A stretch of DNA of 64,000 nucleotides from Methylorubrum populi (GCF_002355515.1 NZ_AP014809.1:2318501-2382500), one strand, 5' to 3'. Positions 36,069 to 47,214 are shown, numbered from the stretch's first letter. Notes: generated by a model from the sequence alone, not told the origin. Numbers and translations are program-made.

Positions 36069-36108
36069 GCATCATCCCGAAAGTCGAGGGCCGGCTTCGG
36101 GATGATGC
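36069..36108. terminator. 13-bp inverted repeat behind aspartate aminotransferase
   Basis: GCATCATCCCGAA (36069-36081) pairs with its reverse complement (36096-36108) across a 14-nt loop. It ends 12 bp past the stop codon of the minus-strand aminotransferase gene. On that strand the hairpin is followed by A residues rather than T, so termination would not be of the classical kind. Confidence 0.5.
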
Positions 36109-36120
36109 TCCAGGCGCCGC

Positions 36121-37509
<1,389 letters not shown>

Positions 37510-37586
37510 TCAAGCTGGAACGAAGAGTTTTTCAGGCGTAAGCTGACAAGGTTTTCGGGTATTGTCGCAAGCAAGATGTGCAGTTT

Positions 37587-37620
37587 ATTGCAGTGCGACA
37601 GCATATCGATGCACTGCAAT
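37587..37620. promoter_or_regulatory. Perfect 10-bp inverted repeat (operator-like) in the aatA / CoA-transferase gap
   Basis: ATTGCAGTGC (37587-37596) is mirrored by GCACTGCAAT (37611-37620) with a 14-bp spacer. Further TGCA words lie next to it (TGTGCAG at 37578-37584, a TGCATGCA palindrome at 37627-37634). TGCA-rich sites of this kind are bound by PhaR/AniA regulators of polyhydroxybutyrate metabolism in other proteobacteria. It lies 147 bp upstream of the CoA-transferase start. The rest of this 443-bp gap (37324-37766) is AT-richer than usual at 37500-37640 and probably holds both promoters. Confidence 0.55.
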
Positions 37621-37766
37621 GATAAATGCATGCAGAATTCACGCGGCTCGATGCGGACGGAAACTATCCGATCCTGCGGGGCCGGGCGACACTATTCCGG
37701 GCGGAAGCGGCAAGAGGCGGACGGTACCGCCCGGCCGGGCCAGGCAAGCGGAGGACGGCAGGCTCC

Positions 37767-39749
37767 ATGAAGAAGAACAAGGTCATCACGGCCGAGGAGG
37801 CGATCGCCCTCATCCGCGAGAACGATGTCCTGACCACGACGGGTTTCGTCCAGAGCTGCATCCCGGAGGCGCTGCACGCGGCGCTGGAGAAGCGCTTCGT
37901 CGAGACCGGGAGCCCGCGCGGCCTCACCCTGATCATGACCGCGGGCGCGGGCGACTCGAAGGGGCTCGGTACCGGCCGTCTGCACCATGACGGGCTGCTC
38001 TCGCGGGTCATCGCCGCCAATTTCGGACGCATGCCGAAGGTGGCGCAGGCCGCGCAGGCCAACCTCATCCGCGGCTACAACCTGCCCCAGGGCGTGATCT
38101 CGCAGCTCTACCGCGCCTGCGCCGCCGGCCAGCCGGGGCTGTTCTCGAAGGTCGGGCTCAAGACCTATGTCGATCCGCGCCACGGCGGCGCCAAGGTCAA
38201 CGAACTGACCACCGAGGACATCGTCAAACTCGTCGAGGTCGATGGCGAGGAGTGGCTGTTCTACACCGCCACCAAGATCGACGTGGCCTTCATCCGCGCC
38301 ACCTCCGCCGACCCGTCGGGCAACCTCTCCTTCGAGAAGGAGGCGCTGACCCTCGATTGCCTCGCGCAGGCCATGGCCGCGCGCAACAACGGCGGCATCG
38401 TCATCGCCCAGGTCGAGCGCATCGTCGATGACGGCTACCTGCTGCCCAAGGACGTGCGCGTACCCGGCATCCTCGTCGACGGCGTCGTCGTGGCCGAGCC
38501 CGAAATGCACCGCATGAATTACGGCGTGATGTACGACGCCGCTCTGGCCGGCGAGATCCGCGTTCCGGTCACCGGCATCAAGCGGATGGCGCTCAACGAG
38601 CGCAAGATCATCGCCCGGCGCGCCGCCTTCGAACTGCCGCCCAACGGCGTGGTCAATCTCGGCGTCGGCGCCCCCGAGGGGATCTCCTCCGTGGCGAACG
38701 AGGAGAAGATCACACCCTACATCACGCTCACCACGGAAGCCGGCGCGGTCGGCGGGGTGCTGGCCTCGGGGTCGAGCTTCGGCGCGGCGACGAATGCCGA
38801 CTGCATCATCGACCAGAACCAGATGTTCGACTTCTACGACGGCGGCGGCCTCGACATGACCTGCCTCGGCATGGCCGAGTGCGACGGGGCCGGCAACGTC
38901 AACACCTCGAAGTTCGGGGGCAAGCTCAACGGCTGCGGCGGCTTCATCAACATCTCGCAGAACGCCCGCTCGGTGGTCTTCGCCGGCACCTTCACCGCGG
39001 GCGGCCTGGAAATCGCCGTGCAGGACGGTCAGGTGAAGATCGTCCAGGAGGGCAGGGCCCGGAAGTTCGTCACGGAAGTCCAGCAGAACACCTTCTCCGG
39101 CCCCTACGCGGTCGAGCGCTCGCAGCCCGTCATCTACGTGACCGAGCGCTGCGTGTTCCAGCTCACCAAGGACGGGCTCGAACTGATCGAGGTGGCGCCC
39201 GGCATCGACATCGAGCGCGACATCCTCGCCCACATGGATTTCGCGCCGATCGTGCGCAATCCGGTGCCGATGGACGCGCGCATCTTCCGCGACGAGCCGA
39301 TGGACCTGATCTCGGACCTGCTCAACCTCGATCTGAAGTCGCGGGTCAGCCTGGATACCGAGCGCAACATCCTCTTCATCAACCTGGAGGGCTGGTACTG
39401 CCGGGTGAAGAGCGACATGGACGAACTGCGCATGACCATCGTCGAGGCCTGCCGCAAGGCCGGCCAGCGGGTCAACGCCGTGATCAACCACGACGGATTC
39501 CGGCTCAACGAGAATCTCTACGACGATTATGCCGGGATGATCCAATATCTCCAGGCGAACTACTACGCGACGACGACGCGCTACGCGACCAGCGCCTTCC
39601 TGCGCCTGAAGATGGAGGAGGCCCTGACCAAGCGCGGCGTCGCCCCCCACGTCTTCGAGCGCAAGGAGGAGGCCCAGGCCTTCCTCGGCACGACCGAGGA
39701 CAAGAAGGCCCGGAAGATGATCTCGCCGGCGGTGGCCTCGGCGGCCTGA
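37767..39749 (+). CDS. Propionate CoA-transferase-like acyl-CoA:carboxylate CoA-transferase
   Basis: Family I CoA-transferase with both alpha and beta halves fused: residues about 1-260 form the first half (TTTGFVQSCIPEALHAALEK, TAGAGDSKGLGTGRL) and about 280-520 the second (NLGVGAPEGISSVANEE, then LTTEAGAVGGVLASGSSFG). The catalytic glutamate should be Glu324 in TTEAGAVGG, the same number as in the Clostridium propionicum enzyme. It carries a further C-terminal region of about 130 residues (SRVSLDTERNILFINLEGWY onward), so at 660 residues it is longer than typical Pct (about 520). It moves CoA between short-chain acids such as acetate, propionate, acetoacetate or 3-hydroxybutyrate. The upstream palindrome suggests specific control. 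Confidence 0.88.
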   Translation: MKKNKVITAEEAIALIRENDVLTTTGFVQSCIPEALHAALEKRFVETGSPRGLTLIMTAGAGDSKGLGTGRLHHDGLLSRVIAANFGRMPKVAQAAQANLIRGYNLPQGVISQLYRACAAGQPGLFSKVGLKTYVDPRHGGAKVNELTTEDIVKLVEVDGEEWLFYTATKIDVAFIRATSADPSGNLSFEKEALTLDCLAQAMAARNNGGIVIAQVERIVDDGYLLPKDVRVPGILVDGVVVAEPEMHRMNYGVMYDAALAGEIRVPVTGIKRMALNERKIIARRAAFELPPNGVVNLGVGAPEGISSVANEEKITPYITLTTEAGAVGGVLASGSSFGAATNADCIIDQNQMFDFYDGGGLDMTCLGMAECDGAGNVNTSKFGGKLNGCGGFINISQNARSVVFAGTFTAGGLEIAVQDGQVKIVQEGRARKFVTEVQQNTFSGPYAVERSQPVIYVTERCVFQLTKDGLELIEVAPGIDIERDILAHMDFAPIVRNPVPMDARIFRDEPMDLISDLLNLDLKSRVSLDTERNILFINLEGWYCRVKSDMDELRMTIVEACRKAGQRVNAVINHDGFRLNENLYDDYAGMIQYLQANYYATTTRYATSAFLRLKMEEALTKRGVAPHVFERKEEAQAFLGTTEDKKARKMISPAVASAA

Positions 39750-40110
39750 GCGTCCGGCGCAGGGATCTTCGACATCTGGCGATCCTCGGGGCCGGCGATG
39801 CCGGCCTCTCTGCCCGCAGCGGGGTTCGTGAACCTTCGGCGCGTGAACATCCGTCGTCGGACGGATGTCCCGACGGACCGGGCGGCCCGGTGGTGCGCGC
39901 CCGATCCTCGTCAGCAGCGTGGGAGCGGTGTCGCCCGGCCCGGAGAGAGGACGCGGGGTTCAGGCCGCGCCCGCGCTCACGGTCGAGGCTACAGCGACCG
40001 GAGGGGCAAGTTTATTTTTAACAAATGATCGCAAGGCGCAGAACGGCTCATCGAACTAATTGTTAATGGGACTTCGGCGAAGGGTTGTATCTCGCCCTGG
40101 GATACGTCGG
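39750..40110. other. Intergenic region with hairpin between CoA-transferase and chemoreceptor
   Basis: A 9-bp perfect stem (39847-39855 with 39860-39868, loop GTCG) and a 7-bp stem around 39792-39808 could terminate the CoA-transferase transcript. The last 100 bp (from about 40008) become AT-rich (TTTATTTTTAACAAATG) and probably hold the chemoreceptor promoter. No small gene is evident. Confidence 0.45.
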
Positions 40111-41787
40111 ATGAAGATCACCCTCAGAAACAGCCTGATGGGGCTGTTTGCAATCATGCTCGCTCTGTCCGTGACGCAGGGCGTCGTCACGCTGTCCAAG
40201 CTCGACGCTATCGACGCCAAGACGTCGGAACTGCTCGACAACGCGGTCCCGTCGATGAACGAGGCGAACGCCATCAACGCCCTCGTCATCCGCACGCGCC
40301 TCTGGCAGTTCCGCTACATGACCGCCGAGAACGAGGCGGCGAAGACGGAGAGCGTCGGAAAGGTCGCGGAATTCATGCGGGACCGCGCCGCCAAGGTTGA
40401 GGCCTACCGCTCGCTCGTCGCCTCGCCCGAGGAGCAGTCGGCCTACGACGCGCTCCGGGGCAAGCTCGATCTCCTGCTCTCCGACTGGGAGCGGCTGCGC
40501 GCCTATCCGGCCGACCGCTACGAGGAGGCGATGGCCGCCTTCCGCGGGCCGATGAACACGAACTACCTCGCGGCCTCGGCCTCGGTGCGGGCGCTCATCG
40601 ACATCAACCTCGCTGCGAGCCGCACGGCCGAAGCCCAGGTGCGGCAGGCTCAGCGGGAGGCGAGCCGCATGACGATGATCATGCTCGCCGTCAGTCTTCT
40701 CACCGCCGTGGGCGCCACCGCCTTCTCCTTCCTCGGCGTGTCGCGGCCGATCGGCCGGATGAGCGCCGCCATGCGCCGCCTCGCCGGGGGCGATACCGCC
40801 TCGCCGATTCCCTACGGCCACCGCCGCGACGAGATCGGCGAGATGGCGGCCGCGGTCGATGTCTTCCGGGACAACATCATCCGCACCCGCGCCCTGGAAG
40901 AGGAGACCGCGCTTGCCCGCGCCTCGGCGGAGGAGCAGCGCAAGGCCGGCATGCGGCAGATGGCCGACCGCTTCGAGGCCGCGATCGGCGGCATCGTGGC
41001 CACGGTCTCGGCCTCGGCGACCGAGCTGCGCACGACGGCCCAGTCGATGAGCGCGAATGCCGAGGAGACCGCGGCCCAGTCCGTCAGCGTCGCCGCCGCC
41101 GCCGAGGAAGCCTCCGCCAACGTTCAGACCGTGGCCGCCGCCGCCGAGGAACTCGGCGCCTCCGTCAACGAGATCGGCCGGCAGGTGGCGGGCTCCGCCG
41201 ACCTGGCCCAGTCCGCCGTCGGCGAGGCCAACGGCACCGGTGTCCTGGTCCAGGATCTCGCCCAGGCGGCGAGCCGGATCGGCGACGTGGTCAATCTGAT
41301 CTCGTCGATCGCCGCCCAGACCAACCTGCTCGCCCTCAACGCCACGATCGAGGCGGCCCGCGCCGGAGCGGCCGGTCGCGGCTTCGCGGTCGTTGCGGCC
41401 GAAGTGAAGGAACTGGCCAGCCAGACCGCCCAGGCCACCGCCGAAATCTCGAGCCAGATCACGCAGATACAGGGATCGACCGATCAGGCCGTCGCCGCGA
41501 TCGGCGGCATTGCCGGGCGCATCCGCGAGATCAGCTCGGTCGCCACCGCGATCGCCTCGTCGGTGGAGCAGCAGGGGGCGGCCACCCGTGAGATCGTCAT
41601 CAATGTCGGCCAGGCGGCCACCGGCACCGGCGAGGTGACGAGCACCATCGCCAGCGTGGCGGGGGCAGCCGAGGAGACCGGCGCGGCGGCGAGCCAGATG
41701 CTCGCTTCCGCTTCCGCCCTGTCGCAGCAGGCCGACCACCTCGGTGCCGAGGTCGCGCGCTTTCTCGCGACGGTGCGGGCCGCCTGA
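40111..41787 (+). CDS. Methyl-accepting chemotaxis protein (4HB-type sensor)
   Basis: The protein has 558 residues. One transmembrane helix lies at about 9-30 ([20 protein letters not shown]), then a helical periplasmic region of about 150 residues fitting a four-helix-bundle sensor, a second helix at about 190-212 ([20 protein letters not shown]), a HAMP domain with [17 protein letters not shown], and a long coiled-coil signalling domain whose hairpin tip is [20 protein letters not shown], next to [20 protein letters not shown]. It lacks a C-terminal CheR-binding pentapeptide and ends FLATVRAA. The ligand is unknown. It is a paralogue of the receptor at 58690 and shares a 38-bp identical stretch with it. 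Confidence 0.95.
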   Translation: MKITLRNSLMGLFAIMLALSVTQGVVTLSKLDAIDAKTSELLDNAVPSMNEANAINALVIRTRLWQFRYMTAENEAAKTESVGKVAEFMRDRAAKVEAYRSLVASPEEQSAYDALRGKLDLLLSDWERLRAYPADRYEEAMAAFRGPMNTNYLAASASVRALIDINLAASRTAEAQVRQAQREASRMTMIMLAVSLLTAVGATAFSFLGVSRPIGRMSAAMRRLAGGDTASPIPYGHRRDEIGEMAAAVDVFRDNIIRTRALEEETALARASAEEQRKAGMRQMADRFEAAIGGIVATVSASATELRTTAQSMSANAEETAAQSVSVAAAAEEASANVQTVAAAAEELGASVNEIGRQVAGSADLAQSAVGEANGTGVLVQDLAQAASRIGDVVNLISSIAAQTNLLALNATIEAARAGAAGRGFAVVAAEVKELASQTAQATAEISSQITQIQGSTDQAVAAIGGIAGRIREISSVATAIASSVEQQGAATREIVINVGQAATGTGEVTSTIASVAGAAEETGAAASQMLASASALSQQADHLGAEVARFLATVRAA

Positions 41788-41821
41788 GGCCGGAGACGCG
41801 CCTCCTGAGGACGGCGGCGGA

Positions 41822-41871
41822 ACGGGGCGGCGTGGCAGGTTGGCGGGAGCCGCCTTGCCATCCCGCCCCGT
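41822..41871 (+). terminator. Long hairpin after the first chemoreceptor gene
   Basis: A 9 + 5 bp stem with a 2x2 internal loop (41822-41837 with 41856-41871) lies 35 bp past the stop and about 125 bp before rpsB. It is terminator-like without a strong U-run. A short GCCGGC hairpin with a GAGAT loop (about 41939-41955) is in the rpsB leader. Confidence 0.5.
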
Positions 41872-41996
41872 CTCTGCTAACGCCCCGCCCATTCCACACG
41901 CGGAGCCGGCCCCATGCCTGAATGGGGCGTTTCCGGTGGCCGGCGAGATGCCGGCTACATCCTCCGCGGCGGTATCAACCGGAGAGACAAAGAATC

Positions 41997-43061
41997 ATGG
42001 CCGTCGATTTCTCTATGCGCCAGCTCCTCGAGGCCGGCGCGCATTTCGGGCACCAGTCGCACCGCTGGAACCCGAAGATGCAGCCCTACATTTTCGGCAC
42101 CCGTAACAACATCCACATCATCGACCTCGCCCAGACGGTGCCGGCGCTGCACGCCGCCCTCCAGGCGGTGAGCGACACCGTCGCCCGCGGCGGCCGCGTG
42201 CTGTTCGTCGGCACCAAGCGCCAGGCGGCGGACGCCATCGCCGAGGCGGCCAAGCGCTCGGCCCAGTACTACGTCAACTCCCGCTGGCTCGGCGGCATGC
42301 TGACCAACTGGAAGACCATCTCCGGCTCGATCCAGCGCCTGCGCAAGGTCGACGAGACGCTCGAGGGCGGGGCTGTCGGCCTCACCAAGAAGGAGCGCCT
42401 CATGCTGACCCGCGAGAAGGAGAAGCTCGAGAAGGCGCTCGGCGGCATCAAGGACATGGGCGGCGTGCCCGACCTGCTGTTCGTGATCGACACCAACAAG
42501 GAGCAGCTGGCGATCAAGGAGGCCCAGCGCCTCGGCATCCCGGTCGCTGCCATCGTCGACACGAACTGCAACCCGGACGGCATCTCCTACATCGTCCCGG
42601 CCAATGACGATGCCGGCCGCGCCATCGCGCTGTACTGCGACCTGATCGCCCGCGCGGCGATCGAGGGTATCGGCCGCGGCCAGGGCGCGCTCGGCATCGA
42701 TGTCGGCGCCTCCGAGGAGCCGACCGCCGAGGAGCTGCCGGCCAACGACGACGTCGTGGCCTCCGTCGCTTCCGACGCGATCGCCCCGGCCGACGTTGCC
42801 GCGCTCGCCGAGTCGACCGAGCACTTCGAGCAGCTCGCTGCCCCGCGCGGCGCGCCGGACGACCTGACCAAGCTCACCGGCGTCGGCCCGCAGCTCGTGC
42901 AGAAGCTCAACGATGCCGGCGTGTGGCACTACTGGCAGATCGCCGCCATGCAGCCCGAGGACGTGGCCAAGCTCGACGCCGACCTGAAGCTGAACGGCCG
43001 GATCGACCGTGACGGCTGGATCGCGCAGTCCCGCGGCTTCGTCGAGGCCGCCGCCGCCTAA
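41997..43061 (+). CDS. rpsB: 30S ribosomal protein S2
   Basis: S2 is a structural protein of the small subunit. The protein has 354 residues, about 100 longer than E. coli S2. The S2 core ([73 protein letters not shown]) ends around residue 235. An acidic linker follows, then a helix-hairpin-helix-like domain ([20 protein letters not shown], then [11 protein letters not shown]) of the type also found at the end of some alphaproteobacterial ribosomal and Nuo proteins. A GGAGA lies just upstream. It begins the rpsB-tsf-pyrH set. Confidence 0.97.
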   Translation: MAVDFSMRQLLEAGAHFGHQSHRWNPKMQPYIFGTRNNIHIIDLAQTVPALHAALQAVSDTVARGGRVLFVGTKRQAADAIAEAAKRSAQYYVNSRWLGGMLTNWKTISGSIQRLRKVDETLEGGAVGLTKKERLMLTREKEKLEKALGGIKDMGGVPDLLFVIDTNKEQLAIKEAQRLGIPVAAIVDTNCNPDGISYIVPANDDAGRAIALYCDLIARAAIEGIGRGQGALGIDVGASEEPTAEELPANDDVVASVASDAIAPADVAALAESTEHFEQLAAPRGAPDDLTKLTGVGPQLVQKLNDAGVWHYWQIAAMQPEDVAKLDADLKLNGRIDRDGWIAQSRGFVEAAAA

Positions 43062-43072
43062 ATCTCACGCGC

Positions 43073-43097
43073 GCCGCCGGGATCTTCTCCCGGCGGC
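43073..43097 (+). terminator. Hairpin between rpsB and tsf
   Basis: A 10-bp perfect stem (43073-43082 with 43088-43097) with a TCTTC loop starts 11 bp after the rpsB stop. It may terminate part of the transcripts and so lower tsf relative to rpsB. Confidence 0.55.
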
Positions 43098-43191
43098 CCG
43101 AGTGTCATCACGCTGCAAAGCCCGGTGCTTTCAACGAGCGCCGGGCTCATTCGCTTCAAGACCCGCACTTTCAGACCCCGAGAGGATCGCC

Positions 43192-44112
43192 ATGGCCAAC
43201 ATCACCGCCGCACTCGTGAAGGAGCTTCGCGAAAAGACCGGCGCCGGCATGATGGATTGCAAGGGCGCGCTCAACGAGACCAACGGTGACCTCGAGGCGG
43301 CGGTGGATTGGTTGCGCAAGAAGGGTCTCGCCAAGGCCGCCAAGAAGGCCGGCCGCGTCGCCGCCGAGGGCCTCGTCGCCGTCGAGTCCGCCGGCCGCCA
43401 CGCCGCCGTCGTCGAGGTGAACTCCGAGACCGATTTCGTCGCCCGCAACGACGGCTTCCAGGCCTTCGCCCGCGAGGCCGCCAAGCTCGCGCTCAACACC
43501 GACGGCACCCTGGAGGGTCTCCAGGCCGCGACCTTCCCCGGCTCGTCCGAGACGGTTCAGGAGAAGCTCTCGAATCTCATCGCCACGATCGGCGAGAACA
43601 TGACCCTGCGTCGCGTCGAGAAGCTCGAAGTGAGCAAGGGCGTGATCGCCTCCTACGTCCACGGCCAGATCAGCGAGGGCCTCGGCAAGATCGGCGTGCT
43701 CGTCGCGCTCGAGTCCGAGGGCGACGTCGAGTTCCTCTCCACCCTCGGCCGCCAGATCGCGATGCACATCGCCGCCACCAGCCCGGTGGCGCTGGACGCC
43801 TCCGGCGTCGATCCGGCCGTGGTCGAGCGCGAGTCGAACATCCTGCGCGAGAAGAACGCCGGCAAGCCGGACCACGTGATGGCCAAAATCGTCGAGAGCG
43901 GCCTGAAGAGCTACTACAAGGAGGTCACCCTCCTGGAGCAGCCCTTCGTCCACGACGGCTCCAAGACCATCACCCAGGTGCTCAAGGAAGCCGCGGGCAA
44001 GGCCGGCGCCGAGGTCGCGATCAAGGGCTTCGTCCGCTACGCGCTCGGCGAGGGCATCGAGAAGGAAGAGGGGCCGGACTTCGCCGCCGAAGTGGCGAGC
44101 ATGTCGCGCTGA
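43192..44112 (+). CDS. tsf: Elongation factor Ts
   Basis: EF-Ts exchanges GDP for GTP on EF-Tu. The protein has 306 residues. The N-terminal UBA-like domain is [20 protein letters not shown] and [20 protein letters not shown]; the core has the signature [20 protein letters not shown], and the C-terminal part [28 protein letters not shown] lies upstream of the ATG at 43192. The order rpsB-tsf-pyrH is the conserved one. Confidence 0.98.
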   Translation: MANITAALVKELREKTGAGMMDCKGALNETNGDLEAAVDWLRKKGLAKAAKKAGRVAAEGLVAVESAGRHAAVVEVNSETDFVARNDGFQAFAREAAKLALNTDGTLEGLQAATFPGSSETVQEKLSNLIATIGENMTLRRVEKLEVSKGVIASYVHGQISEGLGKIGVLVALESEGDVEFLSTLGRQIAMHIAATSPVALDASGVDPAVVERESNILREKNAGKPDHVMAKIVESGLKSYYKEVTLLEQPFVHDGSKTITQVLKEAAGKAGAEVAIKGFVRYALGEGIEKEEGPDFAAEVASMSR

Positions 44113-44141
44113 TCGTCACCGATCCTCACAGGTCGTCCGAA

Positions 44142-44171
44142 AGGGGCGGCGGCAGCGATGCCGCCGCCCCT
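44142..44171 (+). terminator. Strong hairpin between tsf and pyrH
   Basis: A 13-bp perfect GC stem (44142-44154 with 44159-44171) with a GCGA tetraloop begins 29 bp after the tsf stop. There is no U-run, but the stability suggests that pyrH has at least partly separate expression. Confidence 0.6.
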
Positions 44172-44237
44172 CGACGTTCCGGCCCTCGTGTTGTTAGAAG
44201 CCGCGGCGCTGTTTGAGCCCGAGCCGACGAGGATCCG

Positions 44238-44960
44238 ATGCCGGAGACGACGCCCTACCGCCGAGTCCTCGTGAAGCTGTCCGGCGAGGCCTTGGCCGCC
44301 CCCGACGGGTACTGGCTGCACCCACCGATGCTGGCGGCCCTGGCCGAGGACATCGCCGCCACCGTCTCCCGCGGGATCCAGATCGCGGTGGTCGTGGGCG
44401 GCGGCAACCTGATCCGCGGCGCGCGCATTTCCCAGGCCGGCTGGATCGACCGGGCCACCGGCGACTCGCTCGGCATGATGGCCACGGTGATGAACTCGCT
44501 CGCGATCGAGACCGCGCTCAACGCCGCGGGCGTGCAGGCGCGGACCATGTCGGCGGTCTCGATGCCGACGATCTGCGAGACCTATGCCCGGCAGCCGGCC
44601 CTGCACCACCTCGACAAGGGCCAGGTCGTCGTGCTCGCGGGCGGCACCGGCAACCCGTACTTCACCACCGACACGGCCGCGGTCCTGCGCGCGGCGGAGC
44701 TGCGTTGCGATGCCGTGCTGAAGGCGACGCAGGTGGACGGCGTCTACTCGGCCGATCCGAAGCGCGACCCGGGGGCGATCCGCTACGATTGCATCACCCA
44801 CGACGAGGCCATCGCCCGCGATCTCAAGGTGATGGACACCGCCGCCTTCGCCCTAGCGCGGGAGAGCCGGCTCACCATCGTGGTGGGTTCGGTCCACGCG
44901 CCGAGTTCGATCAACGCGATCCTGACGGGCGCCTCGGTATCCACCCGCGTGGTACCGTGA
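44238..44960 (+). CDS. pyrH: Uridylate (UMP) kinase
   Basis: PyrH phosphorylates UMP to UDP and is regulated by GTP and UTP in most bacteria. The protein has 240 residues of the amino-acid-kinase fold: YRRVLVKLSGEALA, IAVVVGGGNLIRGARIS, TGDSLGMMATVMNSLAIETA, LAGGTGNPYFTTDTAAVLRA and KATQVDGVYSADPKRDP. Normally frr follows directly; here the next gene is ppa on the other strand and frr is found 13 kb further on in reverse orientation, which marks a rearrangement right after this gene. Confidence 0.97.
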   Translation: MPETTPYRRVLVKLSGEALAAPDGYWLHPPMLAALAEDIAATVSRGIQIAVVVGGGNLIRGARISQAGWIDRATGDSLGMMATVMNSLAIETALNAAGVQARTMSAVSMPTICETYARQPALHHLDKGQVVVLAGGTGNPYFTTDTAAVLRAAELRCDAVLKATQVDGVYSADPKRDPGAIRYDCITHDEAIARDLKVMDTAAFALARESRLTIVVGSVHAPSSINAILTGASVSTRVVP

Positions 44961-45177
44961 CGATGGCGGCCCGGTCGGGCCTGTTGTGATTCGGGGCCGC
45001 CGTCCGCATTCGGATACGGGGCTGCTCGGCCTCAACTATCGCTGGTAGCTTGGCCGGGATACGAGCGGCCTTCGGGTTTCCGGCACATCGCACCATCCCG
45101 GATGCCGGACCCGAGGCGGTTGAAGTCCTCCGGGCCGCGACGGATGTCAGCCGCAGCCCGAAGGGACGGGAAGCGGC

Positions 45178-45717
45178 TCAGCCGGCCTTGTGGGCCTTCT
45201 CGCGCTCGATGCCTTCGAGGATGAGGCGCTGGGCTTCCGCCTTGTCGCCCCAGCGCACGACCTTCACCCACTTGCCCGGCTCGAGATCCTTGTAGTGCTC
45301 GAAGAAGTGCTGGATCTGGCTGACCGTGATCTCGGGCAGGTCGGTGTAGTTCTCGATCCGGTTGTAGCGCTGGGTCAGCTTGCGCGAGGGCACGGCGATG
45401 ATCTTCTCGTCCTCGCCGCCATCATCCTCCATCACCAGAACGCCCACGGGCCGCACCGAGATGATCGCGCCGGGGATGATGGCGCGGGTGTTGGCCACCA
45501 GCACGTCGCAGGGGTCGCCGTCGCCCGAGCGGGTATGGGGGATGAAACCGTAATTCCCCGGATAGAACATCGGCGTGTAGAGGAACCGGTCGACGACGAG
45601 TGTGCCGGCATCCTTGTCCATCTCGTACTTGATCGGCTCGCCGCCGAGCGGAACTTCGACGATGACGTTGACGTCCTCCGGCGGGTTCTTGCCGATCGAG
45701 ATGGCGTTGATGTCCAT
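45178..45717 (-). CDS. ppa: Inorganic pyrophosphatase (family I)
   Basis: The enzyme splits pyrophosphate to phosphate and drives biosynthesis. The protein has 179 residues. The family I metal site is DGDPCDVLV with Asp66, Asp68 and Asp71; other motifs are [29 protein letters not shown] and [15 protein letters not shown]. The ATG at 45717 has GAGAG upstream. It stands alone and is divergent from the next gene. It lies at the left end of the block that appears inverted. Confidence 0.97.
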   Translation of the reverse strand: MDINAISIGKNPPEDVNVIVEVPLGGEPIKYEMDKDAGTLVVDRFLYTPMFYPGNYGFIPHTRSGDGDPCDVLVANTRAIIPGAIISVRPVGVLVMEDDGGEDEKIIAVPSRKLTQRYNRIENYTDLPEITVSQIQHFFEHYKDLEPGKWVKVVRWGDKAEAQRLILEGIEREKAHKAG

Positions 45718-46087
45718 GGGCCTGTGCTCTCTGAAATCCGGCCGCCGGACGCGTCGCCCCCGTCCAACGGATGCATCGTGCGGGAGCAGCGCACGATGCC
45801 GCACCCATCGTTCGATGTCTTAGAGTGAGCGGGCAGGAAATGAAATCGTTCCTCAGGCCAAGTTGGCGCGTCCTCCAGCGTCCCGCGGCACAAATACCGC
45901 ATCGAGCGCCCCGGCATTGCCTCAAGCCCGGACCGCGCCCCGTTCGCCGCCTTCACTTGCAAGATCCCGCATCCATCCCACATCCGTCCGGCGGCTCGCG
46001 CGGGAACACGCGAGCGGTTCAAGCGTAAGCATAAGCGGACAACCCAGCGCGCGGGTCGGCTCGGCCCACGCGACGCAAGGGCGTGAC
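45718..46087. other. Divergent intergenic region between ppa and the secreted protein gene
   Basis: These 370 bp serve two divergent genes. On the plus strand GGAAC (46003-46007) is followed after 17 bp by GTAAGC (46025-46030); this half-resembles the EcfG general-stress promoter (GGAAC then GTT) but the -10 differs. Nothing else is clear. Confidence 0.35.
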
Positions 46088-46519
46088 ATGAAGCGCATTG
46101 CCATCATCGCCGTCGGTGCCTTGGCCCTGGGTGCGGGCGCCTTCGCTGACGCCACACCGGCCCGCGCGGACGAGGAGGCCGGCTACGGCCGCAGCACGGT
46201 TCGGGAAACCAGGACGGTCCGGCGTCATGCCGCCCACCGGCCACGACGGCTCGTGCGGGAGATCATCGTCGAGCGGCCCGTCTACCGGACCCGGATCGTG
46301 CGCGAGGTCATCGTCGAGCGGCCGATCTACCGGCCGCGCCGGATCGTGCGCGAGGTGTTCTTCGATCCCGACGCTGTCGGGCCGCCCCCCTTCGCCTACG
46401 GACCGCCGCCGCGCTTCGCCTATGGGCCGCCGCGCTTTGCCTACGGGCCCCGCTTCGTCCGGCCGCCGCTTCGCCCGGTCGGTTACGGTCCCGGCTTCGG
46501 CTACGGCCCGTTCTTCTAG
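46088..46519 (+). CDS. Secreted Arg/Pro/Tyr-rich repeat protein
   Basis: The 143-residue protein has a clean signal peptide (MKRIAIIAVGALALGAGAFA, cleavage near PARADEE). The mature part consists of three Arg/Val/Glu repeats of about 17 residues (LVREIIVERPVYRTR, IVREVIVERPIYRPR, IVREVFF) followed by a Pro/Tyr/Gly tail with repeated FAYGPP units. Such composition indicates a non-globular, strongly basic periplasmic or surface protein rather than an enzyme. No family name can be given. Genes like this are common in Methylobacterium and Bradyrhizobium, to my knowledge without known function. Confidence 0.7.
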   Translation: MKRIAIIAVGALALGAGAFADATPARADEEAGYGRSTVRETRTVRRHAAHRPRRLVREIIVERPVYRTRIVREVIVERPIYRPRRIVREVFFDPDAVGPPPFAYGPPPRFAYGPPRFAYGPRFVRPPLRPVGYGPGFGYGPFF

Positions 46520-46707
46520 AGCGCATTCCGACGAAGTGGTCACCGGTTCGTCGAGAGAAGGCGCGCCAAAACAATGAGCTAGAGACGCCGGCGTGATGCA
46601 ATCAGGCCGGATACGGGTCTAGCATGTCGCCGCCAGCAGGGCGCCCGCATCGTTCGAGCCGGTGGTGCGCGTCAGGTCCGAACGATCGGATCGGCTCCGC
46701 TGCGCGA

Positions 46708-47214
46708 TCAGGTGAACAGATAGCCGATCTTCGGCAGGCGGATGCCTGAGACGCGCTCGACCGATTCCGGACCGGCAACCCCGCCCAAGCCCTCGTAGAA
46801 GCTGCGGGCGCGGGGATTGTCGGCGAGCGCCCAGACGCCGATGCGGGTGAGACCGCGGTCGATCAGGTCGTTGCGGACGGCCCGGAAGAGGCGGGTGCCG
46901 AGCCCGAGGCCCTGGAATTCCGGGGCGATGTAGAGTTCGTCGATCTCGCCGTCCGTCCGCATGGCCCGGTCCCGCACCCGGCCGTAGGCGGCGTAGCCCG
47001 CGATCTGGTCGCCGAACGCGATGACGGCGAGGCCCCGCCCGCCGCCGATCATGCCGCGCCATGTCTCCGGCCCGCGGCGGGCGAGAAAACGCTCCAGCGC
47101 GATCCCGGGGATGATTCCCTGATAGGCTTCGCGCCACGCGGCATCGAACACCGCCGAGAGGCCGGTGGCATCCGCGGCGCGGGCGCGGCGCAGGCTCACC
47201 GTGTTCGTCGTCAT
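46708..47214 (-). CDS. GNAT family N-acetyltransferase
   Basis: The protein has 168 residues. GNAT features are the N-terminal LRRARAADATGLSAVFDAAW, the acetyl-CoA loop IDELYIAPEFQGLGLGTRLF, GVWALADNPRARSFYEGLGG and the terminal LPKIGYLF. The start at 47214 (MTTNTVSLRRA) fits the family. The substrate is unknown. It is divergent from the phosphatase gene. Confidence 0.9.
   Translation of the reverse strand: MTTNTVSLRRARAADATGLSAVFDAAWREAYQGIIPGIALERFLARRGPETWRGMIGGGRGLAVIAFGDQIAGYAAYGRVRDRAMRTDGEIDELYIAPEFQGLGLGTRLFRAVRNDLIDRGLTRIGVWALADNPRARSFYEGLGGVAGPESVERVSGIRLPKIGYLFT

Noticed and set aside
36069..36108. Classical rho-independent terminator for aspartate aminotransferase
   Set aside because: The stem is perfect but on the relevant strand it is followed by A residues, not T, so I kept it only as a terminator-like hairpin.
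37518..37545. EcfG-type stress promoter (GGAAC) upstream of the CoA-transferase
   Set aside because: GGAAC is present but no GTT-type -10 lies at the correct distance.
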